From Tremella fuciformis (taxonomy: Eukaryota; Basidiomycota; Tremellomycetes; Tremellales; Tremellaceae): DNA of 64,000 nucleotides. Below the pieces are notes generated by a model. The model was not told the DNA's origin. It saw only the letters and a list, made by a program, of their open reading frames with translations, and ran no database searches. Each line of letters starts with the position of its first letter. Positions within the stretch are counted from its first letter, which is position 1. The stretch lies in NCBI GenBank assembly GCA_032768795.1, contig CP136495.1, forward strand, positions 2,501-66,500, in the 5' to 3' direction. Both the position numbers and the translations under genes were made by a program. Below are positions 20,572 through 31,387 of the stretch, one piece after another.

Positions 20572-21765
20572 ATGCACTCCTCTCTCGGCCCTCTCGCTGC
20601 GATTGTGTTCGCAATTGCCAGCACCGCGTCCCCTTTGGCAAGCAGAGCCGTCACTCCGGTCCTCAAAAACTCCACACTATATGGTCCCATCTCCCAGACG
20701 ACGCCCAACTATCTCGACCGCGACTCCTGCGGATCCACTCAATGGGGGAACCGAGCTTTGTTTGTGTGTCGCGATACCGAGATTTACGAGAATTTGGCGA
20801 ATCGTAGCGAGGGCGTCACCGCCTTCTACTCGAGCTCGGCCTCTTGGATCAACAAGAATGCCGATGGGTCTCTTCCCTTCGTCGCTTTCACTCCAGAACC
20901 CGGTACGCCGTCCAGCGAGTCCGGCTTCGAGTACCGACTGCCTGCCTATGGCTCCAACCCCGACAATCTGGCATTTTATCCCACCCAACCCGATGAATGT
21001 GATGCACAGACTGGCTCCTGCGACAACAACGGTACCCGCTGGGTCATATGGCCGGACAGCGCTCCACTGGTGACCACGAGCATCTCAGGCGCGACCACGA
21101 CTGCCTACACGTGGGTCAAGAAGGCGTACATCACCGACTCGCTCGGTGTCGTCATCCCGTATCCTGCAACATCCCTCTACAAACTCACCGGTCCCACCAA
21201 CGGCTCCTCCGATACCCTCCCAACTGTGTCCCTGATCAAAGAGACATTCTGGCCGCAGAACACCTTCCCATATGGCGATTTCGGCAACATCATCGTCGAT
21301 GACACAGCGTATCTCTTTGGCGCGTTGAATAATGGAAGCACCAGCCTCGCCAAGGTACCGGTGTCTGGCATTGAAGACTCGACTCAGTATCAGTATTATG
21401 TCAACGGCGAATGGACAACAGCAATGCCCAACATCAACACGACGGGCGCCATCTTTCAAGCCACCCCCGGTGGTCAGGGATCGTTCTACTACAGCGAGCC
21501 CTGGCAATCGTTCGTTTGGATCGGCCAGAATGTCAATGATCCTACCTTGACGCTGCAAATCACGACGGCGCCATCGATCACTGGGCCGTGGACGAGTCCC
21601 ATAAACTTCTTCTCGCAGGAGAATTCGCCCGGGACTGTCTATTCGGTTCAAGCTCACCCTGCCTTCCTCGACAGTCCCTCTACCAATTCGGCTTGGGTCT
21701 CGTACACGATCGCAATCTCCGATTACGGCTACGACACCATACTTTACAGGTTTGACTGGCAGTAG
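20572..21765 (+). CDS. Secreted protein, probable beta-propeller fold
   Basis: Single exon of 397 residues. It begins with a signal peptide (MHSSLGPLAAIVFAIASTAS then a short ASR-like cleavage region). The mature part is rich in Trp, Tyr, Ser, Thr and Asn with several N-glycosylation sequons. It shows repeated short strands such as RDSCGSTQWGNRALFVCRDT, GDFGNIIVDDTAYLFGA and SFVWIGQNV. That texture resembles five-bladed beta-propeller, glycosidase-like (DUF4185/GH43-like) secreted fungal proteins. I cannot name catalytic acids with confidence, so enzyme activity is open. The start at 20572 is the first ATG. No intron. Confidence 0.7.
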   Translation: MHSSLGPLAAIVFAIASTASPLASRAVTPVLKNSTLYGPISQTTPNYLDRDSCGSTQWGNRALFVCRDTEIYENLANRSEGVTAFYSSSASWINKNADGSLPFVAFTPEPGTPSSESGFEYRLPAYGSNPDNLAFYPTQPDECDAQTGSCDNNGTRWVIWPDSAPLVTTSISGATTTAYTWVKKAYITDSLGVVIPYPATSLYKLTGPTNGSSDTLPTVSLIKETFWPQNTFPYGDFGNIIVDDTAYLFGALNNGSTSLAKVPVSGIEDSTQYQYYVNGEWTTAMPNINTTGAIFQATPGGQGSFYYSEPWQSFVWIGQNVNDPTLTLQITTAPSITGPWTSPINFFSQENSPGTVYSVQAHPAFLDSPSTNSAWVSYTIAISDYGYDTILYRFDWQ

Positions 21766-22560
21766 ACACTGCTACTCGTCGAGTGGCAGCCGGCTGCACA
21801 TTGACTTTCTGTCAACTTGCGTGTCCGCTGACCGCCACTGAGCAAACTAGATACACGACGACCTAAGTGATAGTGATAAATATGATAACAGACGGCGTGC
21901 AAAAGCAGCTACACTGTAGTAATGCATCGATGGCTCTCACTTTGTTCCGCCACCGTTGTGCTCTGGTCTCGGTGTCAATTCTGACACTTATTAGCGGTTC
22001 AAGACTCTTGACGTTCGACGCCACATGAGAGTCTTGTCATTCCGGGGGCGTGATGTCTACCAGACAGGTGCTCCAGGCGCGAAGCCGGGATGGAGGCTGT
22101 TCTGGGAGTAGTTGCTTGAGATTGCACATGCCCGTTCTCCGACCCACAGACGACAGTCATTTAACATGCTGACTGCCATCGCCTCGATGGCTGGGTCGGC
22201 TGTGTGAGCGGCTACATTTGGCCTCGTGGGCGTGCTCTGGTCTCTCTAAGTTGCTCCAAGCGGTGTCTCAGTGCAGCGCCTTGACAACTCCGAGCAGTTA
22301 GAGCGAGGGCCACCCAGGACTGAGCCGGGGCCATCCACAGGCAAGCTTTGACATACCTGATTAATTCCAGGGATTCTAACTAAGTTAACCATCGGATTAG
22401 TAAGTTACCAAGTTGATTGTCCCGCAGAGGTAATGAATTGCCGGCTCAATACAACGACCCTCCACCCTACCGGTGATCACAAGCTTCCTACGCATTGACA
22501 GTCCGACGACACCAGGCGAGGGATGTTGCAGGGCCAACTCCCCGGCGGCCCACCTACGAC
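21766..22560. other. Intergenic region, no gene seen
   Basis: 795 bp between two plus-strand genes, with lower GC and no open frame of protein-like composition. It should contain the 3' end of the secreted-protein gene and the promoter of the arrestin-like gene. Confidence 0.45.
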
Positions 22561-24427
22561 ATGTTGGAGATAGAGATCGCACGACTTGCGCCGTTGACTG
22601 TCCTCTTTCCGGCGGCCACTCCAGAGACAGCCCACTCTTCCGCAACAACCTGGCCGGCAAAGGTCATCCTCCGCGCTCCCATATCCGAGCGGACACGATG
22701 CGGCGGTCTCAAAGTCGTATGGACAGTGAGCTGGCGACCGAAAGGAGTGGCGAGCTGGACGCTGCTGCACCAGCTCGAGGGCGATCTCCAGAAGGGAGAC
22801 TTTGTTTTCGGTCACAACGAGGAGAACGGACAGCCAATGCCAGACGAAGACCCGGGGATATGGGCTCGGTGGTGGCAAGTCGACATGATCCTCCCCGGCG
22901 ATCTCCCACCTAGCCGCGACACTCCGTTTGAGAGGGTGGTGCACACACTGAGCGCCGCCGTCATCTACCCTTCACCGATGTACTCCGTCATTCCCCCAGT
23001 GAGAGATATCTCTCCCGCACCCTCCATCTTCGAACCTATCACTGGCAGCGAATCACCCATTTCGTGGTCCGGCACCACAACACCCATCCTCAGCAGCCTT
23101 CGACGGATCAGCTTGACCTTGCAGTCGAGACGCAGCTCGAATAGCAGTATCCGTTCTGCTGCCTCGTCCAAAGGAAAGGGGAAGATCGCGGATGATCCGC
23201 TGGATGTGGACCTTCATGCAGATCCACCACTTCCAGGGATCCTGACGCCTAACATCGCTATGGCCAGCTGCGAGATGCAGGTTCTGGCTATGCTGGACGC
23301 ACCGGGAAGATGTCCGTCCTTGGAAGTACGCAGGAAGGTGTCTGTGCCAGGGCTCGGGACGCTCAACGTGAATGCGCTGAGCGATATGGTCAGTCTGGCC
23401 TCGACACAAGGTGTTTGTTGATGTGCAGTTTGTGCTCGGATCGGGTTTCCTATTGTGCCTGCTGCTCACCGATCTGAATCCCCTAGCAACGATACACCGA
23501 GTCAGGGTGATCCTCACTCAGCGTCAGAGATCGCCGGACGGAAAGACGATCCACTTTAATGAGTACACCCTCCATCAGCGGGGAGGGACAATGCAACCCA
23601 GCGGCAAAGGGTACGACGCCGGCGACATCGTCTGGCGAGGGCAGGCCGCTCGTGCATCTTCGAAGGCAACGGTCACCTCACCATTGATCCCGTCTCAAGA
23701 AACGCTACACCTGGTGGTGGCACCCCGCATGCCATCCCCGGCTCTAGGTGGTCAACCTACCCGGCCTCCCGATGTACGGATGTCTTCGACAGAGCATACG
23801 TTGACCTTTATGTTCTACTGGTCGATCTATGCGGTTGAAGCATACGGGAAGCCGATATACCCGCCCCGGGAGGGCGAGATTCGGACAACGACTCTGAAAA
23901 GCCATGTTCAAGCGGGATCATGCGTCCTTACATCTTCCAATGTAGAGGTCCCAGGCTATAGCGCTCCAACCGCACCCTGGCCCGAATGGGGCAAATGGTT
24001 GGAGCCCTACAAAGAGGCGCACCTAACCAGAGCCCTGATTCCTCCGATGGCTCCCCTCAGCTGGACGGAAACAGAAGGCAGGATGAGCAGACGGCTTGCT
24101 CCGCCCATGAAACGGGAAGACGCTATACGGGCACACCAGATTGCAACAATCGGTCAGTGCTCGTGCTTCTTCCCAGATGCGACCCCTCTTCCTCATGAGG
24201 TCAGCCCGGGCGAGCTCTCTACCGACAGCCTGCGGCCGCGAGAGGAGGACATCGAAGTCGCCCGATCGAAGGTGCTCCGTGCATATCGTAACCGCCATCC
24301 GGACGATCGGGACAACCTCCCAGGTTTCCTCTATATGCTGTACGACCAGTGCGCTTGTCAGTCCAACTCTCCGGTGGAAGAGACGGACAAAGCCCGACGA
24401 CTGTCAGTACCGGACTACGAAGGCTAG
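22561..24427 (+). CDS. Arrestin-like domain protein (tentative)
   Basis: Two exons, 22561-23388 and 23429-24427, with a 40-nt intron (GTCAGT donor, GTGCAG acceptor, phase 0), giving 608 residues. The first part resembles the N-terminal sandwich of fungal arrestins: a QVDMILPGDLPPS strand pair followed by HTLSAAV. The second part has LNPLATIHRVRVILTQR and a strand TEHTLTFMFYWSIYAVE, as expected for the C-terminal sandwich. A 100-residue Ser/Arg-rich insert (SSLRRISLTLQSRRSS) lies between. Fungal arrestin-like proteins recruit ubiquitin ligases to plasma-membrane transporters. No PPxY motif was spotted. The family call rests on fold-like patterns only. Confidence 0.5.
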
Positions 24428-25060
24428 ATCTTCACTGGCAAATGGCGCGGATGCTTCCGATGCAAGACAGTGCTGAATGCAGTCGTTCTGCCAAGCGACC
24501 ATTTGAACCCGCCCTTATGTCGACCAAGCGGCAGTCCGCGTGTCTGAAGCTTATTGACGTGCTTGCTTTTGATGAAGTGCTTCTATACGAAGTGACACTG
24601 GCAAGCGGGACGATGTACGGGGATCAGCGTGATGCGCGAGGGTAGACCCGCTTTACCATCCAAGTTCCTCGTTTGATATGAGGCGGAAGCCCCGCTGCAT
24701 CGTACAGTACGGCGCATGCACCGGCGTTGACATCTCCTTCTCGGCTGGACCTGCAAGATGCTGCGACTCGACTGACCATGTCGGATCGACATTCAAGCTA
24801 CGACCGCGGCCGAGGCACAAGATAGCAGGCAGCCCGGAATCTTGTCTAAGCTACCAATGACGTTGAGTCTTCCCTGTACATCTGTCATCCGCACCACTCA
24901 CGGGCCCCACATATACCGGGACTGTCTCGACTCCTCGTAAGCTAAGCAAAGTGAAGGAGGCACGAAGTCGGTGTCAGGCTTTATCTGGGCACACCGACTT
25001 CGGAAACGCTGTGTGTGACGTGGTGCATCTCCCTTATCTCGTCTATGTAAGACAAAGTTG
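24428..25060. other. Intergenic region between convergent genes
   Basis: 633 bp after the arrestin-like gene, before the stop of the minus-strand dehydrogenase. No convincing gene. Unusually long for a convergent gap in this window, so an unrecognised short gene or noncoding transcript is possible. Confidence 0.4.
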
Positions 25061-25073
25061 CTAAGCAACTTTG
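25053..25073 (-). repeat. Perfect hairpin over the stop codon of the dehydrogenase gene
   Basis: CAAAGTTGC (25053-25061), three-base loop, GCAACTTTG (25065-25073): a 9-bp perfect inverted repeat. The TAG stop of the minus-strand gene (25063-25061) spans the loop/stem boundary. Confidence 0.8.
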
Positions 25074-26487
25074 CAAACAATCTTCTTCCCGGAAACAACC
25101 CCGGCCTATTTGTCAGCTGCTGCAGACACGGGGGTCATGGTGACACGGCCTCAGTCAAATTGCAATGGACCTCGATTCCGCACCATCTGGGTAGTGCGGA
25201 ATAGCAACGACTCACCCTCATGTCCTCCAAGCCCCCAGTCACGGCTTCCAGCCCATCACGAACCTCGACCGGGCTAGATTTGAATTTGTAATCGCTAATA
25301 AGCTCTGCTGTCCTAGCATTCACTTGTCTGGCGAGTTCCCGGTCCGCTGGAATGGCGGGAATCTTGAGTCCCGGGCCGAAATCGAGAGGCTAATAGGTAA
25401 GCCGAGTTTCCAGAAAGATGAACGTGAATAGACCCACGTGGCCAAACAGTGTAAACATCGTCGAGAAGGAAACCTGAAGACTCGGAACTTCCTGCAGAAG
25501 CTCCACGCTTGGCGGGGGATTAATCACGTTCAAGACTCCCTTTTCACCGTCCCGGAATACATTCAAAGTGATTGCGTATGTGGACGGCTCGGAGATGGCG
25601 TCAAGCCCGATGGTGACTCCCCCGTTGGTGAGCTCTTTTATCCGCCTGATCGTATCGGCGGCGTCAGAGTAATCGAAGACGGCTTCGGCTCCGTAGCCTC
25701 GTACAAGATCGAAGTTACGGGGAGAGCACACCGCGATGGTTCGGTAGCCCAACGTTTTGGCTAGTTGGAGAGCGAAAACGCCAACGGATGATGAAGCCCC
25801 ATAGACGAGATACTGGCAGTGAGCATGAAACATTACCGGTAGGCTAAGTCCCAGTACGTACCCACGGAGAGCCCGGGACCTGAGCGGGAGGCCATGGCGC
25901 TTGCTGCCTGCCAATGAGGATCTACTCGGTCAGTCTTACTCAATAAGCGTAAGAGTGGTGCCGCGCGATCAATGATCATGATCAGCGCCGATGGACACTT
26001 ACCTGCAGAGCCGTCCACCATGTCATACTGAAGGTAGCGGCCTCTGCGGCACTGATTTCCGGCGGAATCTTGAATACCAGGTCGCTATCGGTAACCAGAT
26101 ATTCTGCAAACGCCCCTCCCGCTATGCAGCCTGCAACCCGATCCCCAATAGACCACGGCGTAGTTAGACCTCCTCCCACGGCTGCAATCTCGCCAGAAAA
26201 GTCGGTGCCTATGATAGCGCCGACAGGCGTGAAGCTCATGGCTTTCCAATCCGCCGGGTTCTGGAGATCAAGTCCACCGCACTTCGCTTTTCTGGAGCCG
26301 ATTCACCTGGCTGACGTATTCGACCTTGATGAGAAGCTGATCAGGTCCTGGCCGAGGGACCGGGGCATCATGATGTACCGACGCTGTCGGAGTCTGAGGG
26401 AGTAAGCCATGAGAAGCCAGCTGCACGCCCCGGAAAGCTCACGTCCGAGTCCTTGATGTAGGCCTTCATCACCTGTGGGAGTGACAT
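25061..26487 (-). CDS. Zinc-independent quinone/enoyl reductase (MDR family, toxD-like)
   Basis: Seven exons: 26487-26443, 26393-26307, 26260-26003, 25921-25862, 25812-25438, 25389-25216, 25105-25061. All phases are 0, giving 347 residues. The medium-chain dehydrogenase layout is clear: NPADWKAM and GTDFSGEIAAVG near the N-terminus, GDRVAG, GGAFAEYLV, then the nucleotide-binding YGASSSVGVFALQLAK, and a C-terminal SGKKIVCKVA. Structural and catalytic zinc cysteines are absent, as in quinone oxidoreductase and trans-enoyl reductase-like members. It would use NADPH to reduce an enone, quinone or similar compound in the cytosol. It opens the 25-45 kb catabolic region and lies beside the first aldehyde dehydrogenase on the same strand. 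Confidence 0.88.
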
Positions 26488-26728
26488 TGTGTATGTCATA
26501 CCGGTGGGGTCTTGATTCTTCTCATAATATGGGATTGGCGAGGTCTGACACGCATGCGTGTGTGCGCAGGGCGATGAGTCATGTAGGAATGTACTGGATA
26601 CCTTCGCAACATCGCCGACGGGCGGTGTGCCTGAAATAGCGGTGTCTTGGCAACGCCGAAAAGATGCTTACTATCACCCCTACGCAGAATAGGATAACGG
26701 ATTGAGGACATGAAGATACATCTCTCGC

Positions 26729-28225
26729 TCAGAGTTGCAGATGTATGACTTTGGTCTGAGTCATGGCCACAAGCTCCTCGAAACAGTCTTCCCGTCCTAT
26801 GCCAGACTGCTTGTACCCTCCCCACGGCATCCAGAGCGTGTGAGGACCGGCTTCGTTGATCCAAACTGTACCCGCTTGAATTCTGCGAGCTGCCCGCTGA
26901 GCCCGAGTCACATCGCGAGTGTATACAGCCCCAGATAGCCCGTACTCGACCGAGTTCACCTGTCTGAACATCTCGTCCTCGTCTTCCCACTTCAGTACGG
27001 ACATGACAGGCCCGAATATCTCCTCTTGAGCTATACGCATCGACTGCTCGACATCGGCAAACACGGTCGGCTCCACGAAATAGCCTCCCGCTGTCTCAGG
27101 AGTGCATGGCGGTTTGCCGCCAATGACGAGTCGCGCACCCTCCTGTTTCCCGACCTTGATATAGCTCAGGACCCGTTCCTGTGCGGCGTGACTACACAGC
27201 GCCCCCATTGTCGTTTTCGGATCCATAGGACTCCCCGGGACATACTCGGCGTGGATACGCTCTACCGCTCGCTCAAGTACCTCGTCATGTATGGAGTGGT
27301 GGAGAAACACTCGCGACGTTGAACCGCATGACTGACCGCACCACGTCCAGTTCATCCCCTTGACCACACCATTGACAAGCTTGTCGAGATCTGCGTCCGG
27401 GTATCCAATGAGGGCATTCTTGCCGCCGAGCTCGAAGGCGGTCTCTTTCATAGTGTCGGCCGCAGCTTTCATGATAGCGCGGCCCGTCGGCAGGCTCCCA
27501 ACGAGGGTGATCTTGGCGACAATGGGATGTGTCGACAGCACTTTGCCGCATTCGATACCACCAGACAGGATGTTGAGCACCCCAGGCGGGAAGATGTTCC
27601 CGAGCAATTGCGCGAGGAGGAGCCCAGACAGAGGGGCCTGGTCTGGGGTTTTGATGACGACCGTATTACCCATAGCTAATGCAGGAGCAAGCTTGAAGCA
27701 CGCAAACATGAGCGGGTGGTTCGACGCGACGATGCGGGCGATCACTCCGAGGGGTTCCCTGATCGTGTAGTTGAAAGCGTCCTCTGACAAGAGATGGGTG
27801 TCCCCGGTCACTGCAGGTATCATTCCGGCGAAAAAGTCGATGTAGTCCGCAGCTTGATGGCTGTCCTGGAATGTGAGGGCGATTGGACTTCCAATGTTGT
27901 ACGAATCGAGCAGTGCGAGCTCGATCGCATGTGTGCGCACTACCTCGGCAGCCTTGCGCAAAAGTCGTCCTCTATCGGCAGCGCTCACGGCGGCCCATGC
28001 TCGCTGGGCCCTCTGGGCGGATTCGAGGGCGGCGACCGTATCTTTCGCTCCAGCGTATGCGACTTGAGTGATGACGGAACCGTTGCCCGCATTGAAGACG
28101 TCTCGGTGAACTCCATCGATTGGAGCTTGGAAATTGCCGTCGTAGTAAAGGTTGTGACTGCTCGGCATGCAAGATTCGACATCCGGGAGAGCATCTGGCA
28201 GCTGCCGTGCGGACGGAGGGGACAT
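26729..28225 (-). CDS. Aldehyde dehydrogenase, NAD(P)-dependent (betaine-aldehyde type)
   Basis: One exon of 498 residues from the ATG at 28225; an internal ATG at 28168 (MPSSHNLYYDG) would give the usual ALDH length of 479 and is a likely alternative. Landmarks: VIARIVASNHPLMF, NTVVIKTPDQAPLS, VGSLPTGRAIM, catalytic Glu in FELGGKNALIG, catalytic Cys in GQSCGSTSR, and EEIFGPVMSVLKW near the C-terminus. The VFLHHSIHDEV context resembles betaine-aldehyde or aromatic aldehyde dehydrogenases. It would oxidise an aldehyde to the acid. It lies between the reductase and the decarboxylase-like gene, all three on the minus strand. Confidence 0.9.
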   Translation of the reverse strand: MSPPSARQLPDALPDVESCMPSSHNLYYDGNFQAPIDGVHRDVFNAGNGSVITQVAYAGAKDTVAALESAQRAQRAWAAVSAADRGRLLRKAAEVVRTHAIELALLDSYNIGSPIALTFQDSHQAADYIDFFAGMIPAVTGDTHLLSEDAFNYTIREPLGVIARIVASNHPLMFACFKLAPALAMGNTVVIKTPDQAPLSGLLLAQLLGNIFPPGVLNILSGGIECGKVLSTHPIVAKITLVGSLPTGRAIMKAAADTMKETAFELGGKNALIGYPDADLDKLVNGVVKGMNWTWCGQSCGSTSRVFLHHSIHDEVLERAVERIHAEYVPGSPMDPKTTMGALCSHAAQERVLSYIKVGKQEGARLVIGGKPPCTPETAGGYFVEPTVFADVEQSMRIAQEEIFGPVMSVLKWEDEDEMFRQVNSVEYGLSGAVYTRDVTRAQRAARRIQAGTVWINEAGPHTLWMPWGGYKQSGIGREDCFEELVAMTQTKVIHLQL

Positions 28226-28493
28226 CTTGGGCTCGACAGGAGTCTGTCGTGTATCCGTCAGAACGTGGGTGTTACCTTGATGGGGGCGGCCGACAGAAAA
28301 GTGACACTTATGGTTGGGCGCTTACTTGATCCGCTGCGTGACCGGCACAGCCGAGATAGCCCCGAGGCCGACTGACTGGCGTCTTGTCGCTTTTGACTTC
28401 AAAACAGTGGCCAGCCAAGAGTCGGGCACGAAATTATGGATGGGCACGCGAGATCTGTGCGATGCAAAAGAAACAGCGATGATGCATGAATGT

Positions 28494-29474
28494 CTACTGG
28501 AAGATCTCATCTGGTGTCATCAGGCGCTGAATGAACCCATCGTCGTACATGAACTGGAGTAGCTGAGACAGAGTCTCGCGGTTTCGTTCCAGTCCATATC
28601 GCCAAGGATCTGGCCCACAAGCTTCTTCCATCTCTTGCACATGTGTCGCCAGCCACGGCAGCATGTACCGCAAAGGATTGGTCTCGCGCATTCTTGCTAA
28701 TGCCATGTCCTTGGCCTTTTCGAGTGCTTGATAGAGCTTCTCAGGCAAGTCAGGGTATCGCTCCGCGGTCGTCCTTCGAATCACCAACAAGTGCATGACG
28801 GGGAACACCCCGGTACGTCGATAGTATGCCTTCTCCTCGGCCACGTAATCGGGAAACAATCGTTCGATGCCCTGCACCTTGCCCAAGCTTGGTGGAAGAT
28901 CCGCGCCGATGATCGCATCGATTTCGCCTTTGACCAGCAGCTGATCGAGCGACTTGTTTGTGCTGTTTTGGCGGAGGCTTTTGGGTAGCAAGGCTGTCTG
29001 CTCGGGAGAGCGCGGCTTGCCGTGGGTTCCTGGTTTGTCTAGCTCCCCTTCGATCCACTCGACTCTCGACAGATCCACTCCGTATTCACGTCGTAGGATA
29101 CCTCGAATCCAGATAGCGGCTGTCATAGTGTAGAGCTGAACACCAATCCTTTTGCCCTCAAGGTCCGCCGGACTCCTTATGCGAGTCGTGTTGACGACTA
29201 TATAGCCATGTCGAAAGACGCGGGAAGGCATGACAGGGATGGCTTTGAAGGTTCTGTCTCCCACTGAAAGACGGACGATCAGCTCGGAGGATGACATCTC
29301 GGAAATGTCAAACTCGGGCTGAGCGCCGCGCTGGCGGTCGAAGATGACTCGGGGGTCATCGATCGGCTTGGTGTCGAGGTGGAAGCCGGGGACATCGACT
29401 TGACCGGTGAAGATTGGCACAACGCGATCGTACACGCCACACGCAAACGACAGTGTCGGTATCGGAGTGGACAT
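28494..29474 (-). CDS. 4,5-dihydroxyphthalate decarboxylase-like protein (periplasmic-binding-protein fold)
   Basis: One exon of 326 residues, no targeting signal. Motifs seen: LSFACGVYDRVVPIF, FDISEMSSSELIV, IPVMPSRVFRHGYIVVN, then DLEGKRIGVQLYTMTA and IDAIIGADLPPSLG. This matches the bacterial family annotated as 4,5-dihydroxyphthalate decarboxylase, related to ABC-transporter substrate-binding proteins, in which Pht5 decarboxylates 4,5-dihydroxyphthalate to protocatechuate. Length agrees with that family. Lack of introns next to intron-rich genes, and a mainly bacterial family, suggest old horizontal transfer (inference). A 250-bp divergent region links it to an MFS carrier, which could import its substrate. 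Biochemistry in fungi is untested here. Confidence 0.75.
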   Translation of the reverse strand: MSTPIPTLSFACGVYDRVVPIFTGQVDVPGFHLDTKPIDDPRVIFDRQRGAQPEFDISEMSSSELIVRLSVGDRTFKAIPVMPSRVFRHGYIVVNTTRIRSPADLEGKRIGVQLYTMTAAIWIRGILRREYGVDLSRVEWIEGELDKPGTHGKPRSPEQTALLPKSLRQNSTNKSLDQLLVKGEIDAIIGADLPPSLGKVQGIERLFPDYVAEEKAYYRRTGVFPVMHLLVIRRTTAERYPDLPEKLYQALEKAKDMALARMRETNPLRYMLPWLATHVQEMEEACGPDPWRYGLERNRETLSQLLQFMYDDGFIQRLMTPDEIFQ

Positions 29475-29724
29475 GCTGTGAAGCCTAGGTGAACCGTTCG
29501 TCTGGGGCAGGCTGACGCTGCTATACGATTCAATGTCGTAGTCTTCGGCTCAAGCCGAGATTGCCCCGCCATTGCAGGGACCGACATTTCCCCGTATCGT
29601 GGGGCCCTAGCATGCCCCAGAATCCACTCACCATTCACCATCTCGACAGCCCTCAGCACATACAAGATGAGATGCGTCGAGCAGCAATAGGAGCACGTTC
29701 ATCCCACCACAAGCTTCCGCGAAC
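29475..29724. promoter_or_regulatory. Divergent promoter region of decarboxylase-like gene and MFS carrier
   Basis: 250 bp separate the two start codons, so the pair very probably shares control elements. No defined operator could be identified by eye. Confidence 0.45.
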
Positions 29725-31387
29725 ATGTCCTCAGCAGACATCATCGACGAGGGCAAACCCTCGCCCGATATCGATCACGTTGAGTCGCAAGCCATCGCCT
29801 CCCAATCGGCACTCGATGCCCATGCCGAGAGGCTCGTGCGTCGCAAGGTAGACCTGCATCTGATGCCGATGCTCTGCGCTTTGCTTGTCCTTGCCTTCTT
29901 GGACCGCATCAACATCGGCAACGCCCGCATCCAAGGTCTCGAAAAGGACCTTCACATGAAAGGATCAGACTACAATGTGGCCCTGTTCATCTTCTTCATC
30001 CCCTACATACTCCTCGAGGTCCCCGCCAACATCGTCATGAAACGTGTCCGCCCTTCTCGATGGCTCTGTGGTCTCATGGTCTGCTGGGGTGATTCTACCA
30101 TTCCGCTGCCGACGGACGCGCTTATCGACAGGAATCATCACCATCTGTCAAGGTCTCACACGTTCCTTCGCTGGTCTGGTAGTTTGTCGCTTCCTCATCG
30201 GTGCTTTCGAGGCCGGATTCTATCCCGGTTGCATCTATCTCATCGCGATGTATTACCCTCGCGTCGAGCTTCAAACGCGCATGACCTTCTTTTTCGCCTC
30301 TGGACTGATAGCAGGAGCTTTCAGTGGAGTAAGTCTCGGTGACACCGACAAGCTGGGGGCTTACTCTCTTTTTAGCTCTTAGCCTATGGCATTGCGCATA
30401 TGAGCGGTGATCGAGGGTATCTCGGGTGGCGCTGGATATTCATCTTCGAAGGCAAGACGTTTCTGGCCGATGAACGTTTGCTGATGATCCAGGCTTGGCA
30501 ACGGTGCTCATCTCTGCAGTCTTGCTGTTCTTCTTGCCCGACTGGCCGCACCAGGCCAAGTTCCTAAACGAGACGGAGCGCGAGATTCTTCTACAGCGTC
30601 TCAGCCGAGACTCCATAAACCATCAGAACGATACCAGGACCACGGGTCAGATTTTCCAGGTTGTCGTACGAGATATCAAGGTCTGGTTCACGTGTGTCTC
30701 ACTCTGCCAGGATATGCTTGAGGCTCACTTTCCAGATTCATCATGTATTTTGGGGGCACAATCACCGCCTATTCAACTTCATTCTTCATCCCCACTATTC
30801 TGGTCGAGTTGGGCTGGACCTCGTACAAGGCACAGTACATGTCGATCCCGATCTACGCTGTTGCCTATCTTGTGGCCGTTTCGGTGGGCCTCGCTTCCGA
30901 TCGGTTCAAGCATCGATTTGGCTTCATCGTCGTCTTCTGGGGAATCGCGGCCATCGGCTATGCGATTCTCCTCGCTCAGCGACACGTGTCCCCAGCCGTA
31001 CGCTACTTTGCAATCTACCTGATCGAACTTGGCAACTTTAGTGCGCAGCCGATCTCCCTGGTGTGGATGAACAACAATATCTTTGGACATCGGCGACGCG
31101 GTATCTCGAATGCGTTTGCCATCTCGCTCGGCAATATCGGTGGTATCGTGGCGAGCAACGTCTTCATCTCCTCTGAATCGCCTCGCTTTCCCGCGGGATA
31201 TGGGACCGCTCTTGGCACGTGTTTGCTGAGCATGCTGGCGGCGTGTGGCTTGTTAGTCTATCTCAAACAGCAGAACAACAAGAAAGCTGCCATCGAGGCT
31301 CAGCAGGACGGTGAGACATCCGCCCCGGCACGAACATTGGCGTCCGTGGACGAGGATAATGATCCAAGGATACGGTACATTCTGTAG
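29725..31387 (+). CDS. MFS anion transporter, allantoate permease (Dal5) type
   Basis: Five exons: 29725-30088, 30132-30328, 30376-30451, 30493-30691, 30736-31387; phases match, giving 495 residues. The third intron begins GCAAGA, a GC-AG intron, the only donor that restores the IFEGLATVL junction typical of the family. About 12 membrane spans are evident. Family signatures: FLDRINIGNARIQGLEKDL at span 1, RFLIGAFEAGFYPGCIYL, WRWIFIFEG, and GYAILLAQRHVSP. Relatives import allantoate, nicotinate, pantothenate, phthalate or tartrate-like carboxylates with protons across the plasma membrane. Its divergent partner suggests an aromatic or dicarboxylic acid as substrate (inference). Confidence 0.9.

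Noticed and set aside
20231..20708. Minus-strand frames upstream of the secreted-protein gene
   Set aside because: They overlap the divergent promoter region and the start of a clear gene on the other strand.
26070..26405. Plus-strand frame over the reductase gene
   Set aside because: Antisense by-product of a gene with a full set of consistent exons.
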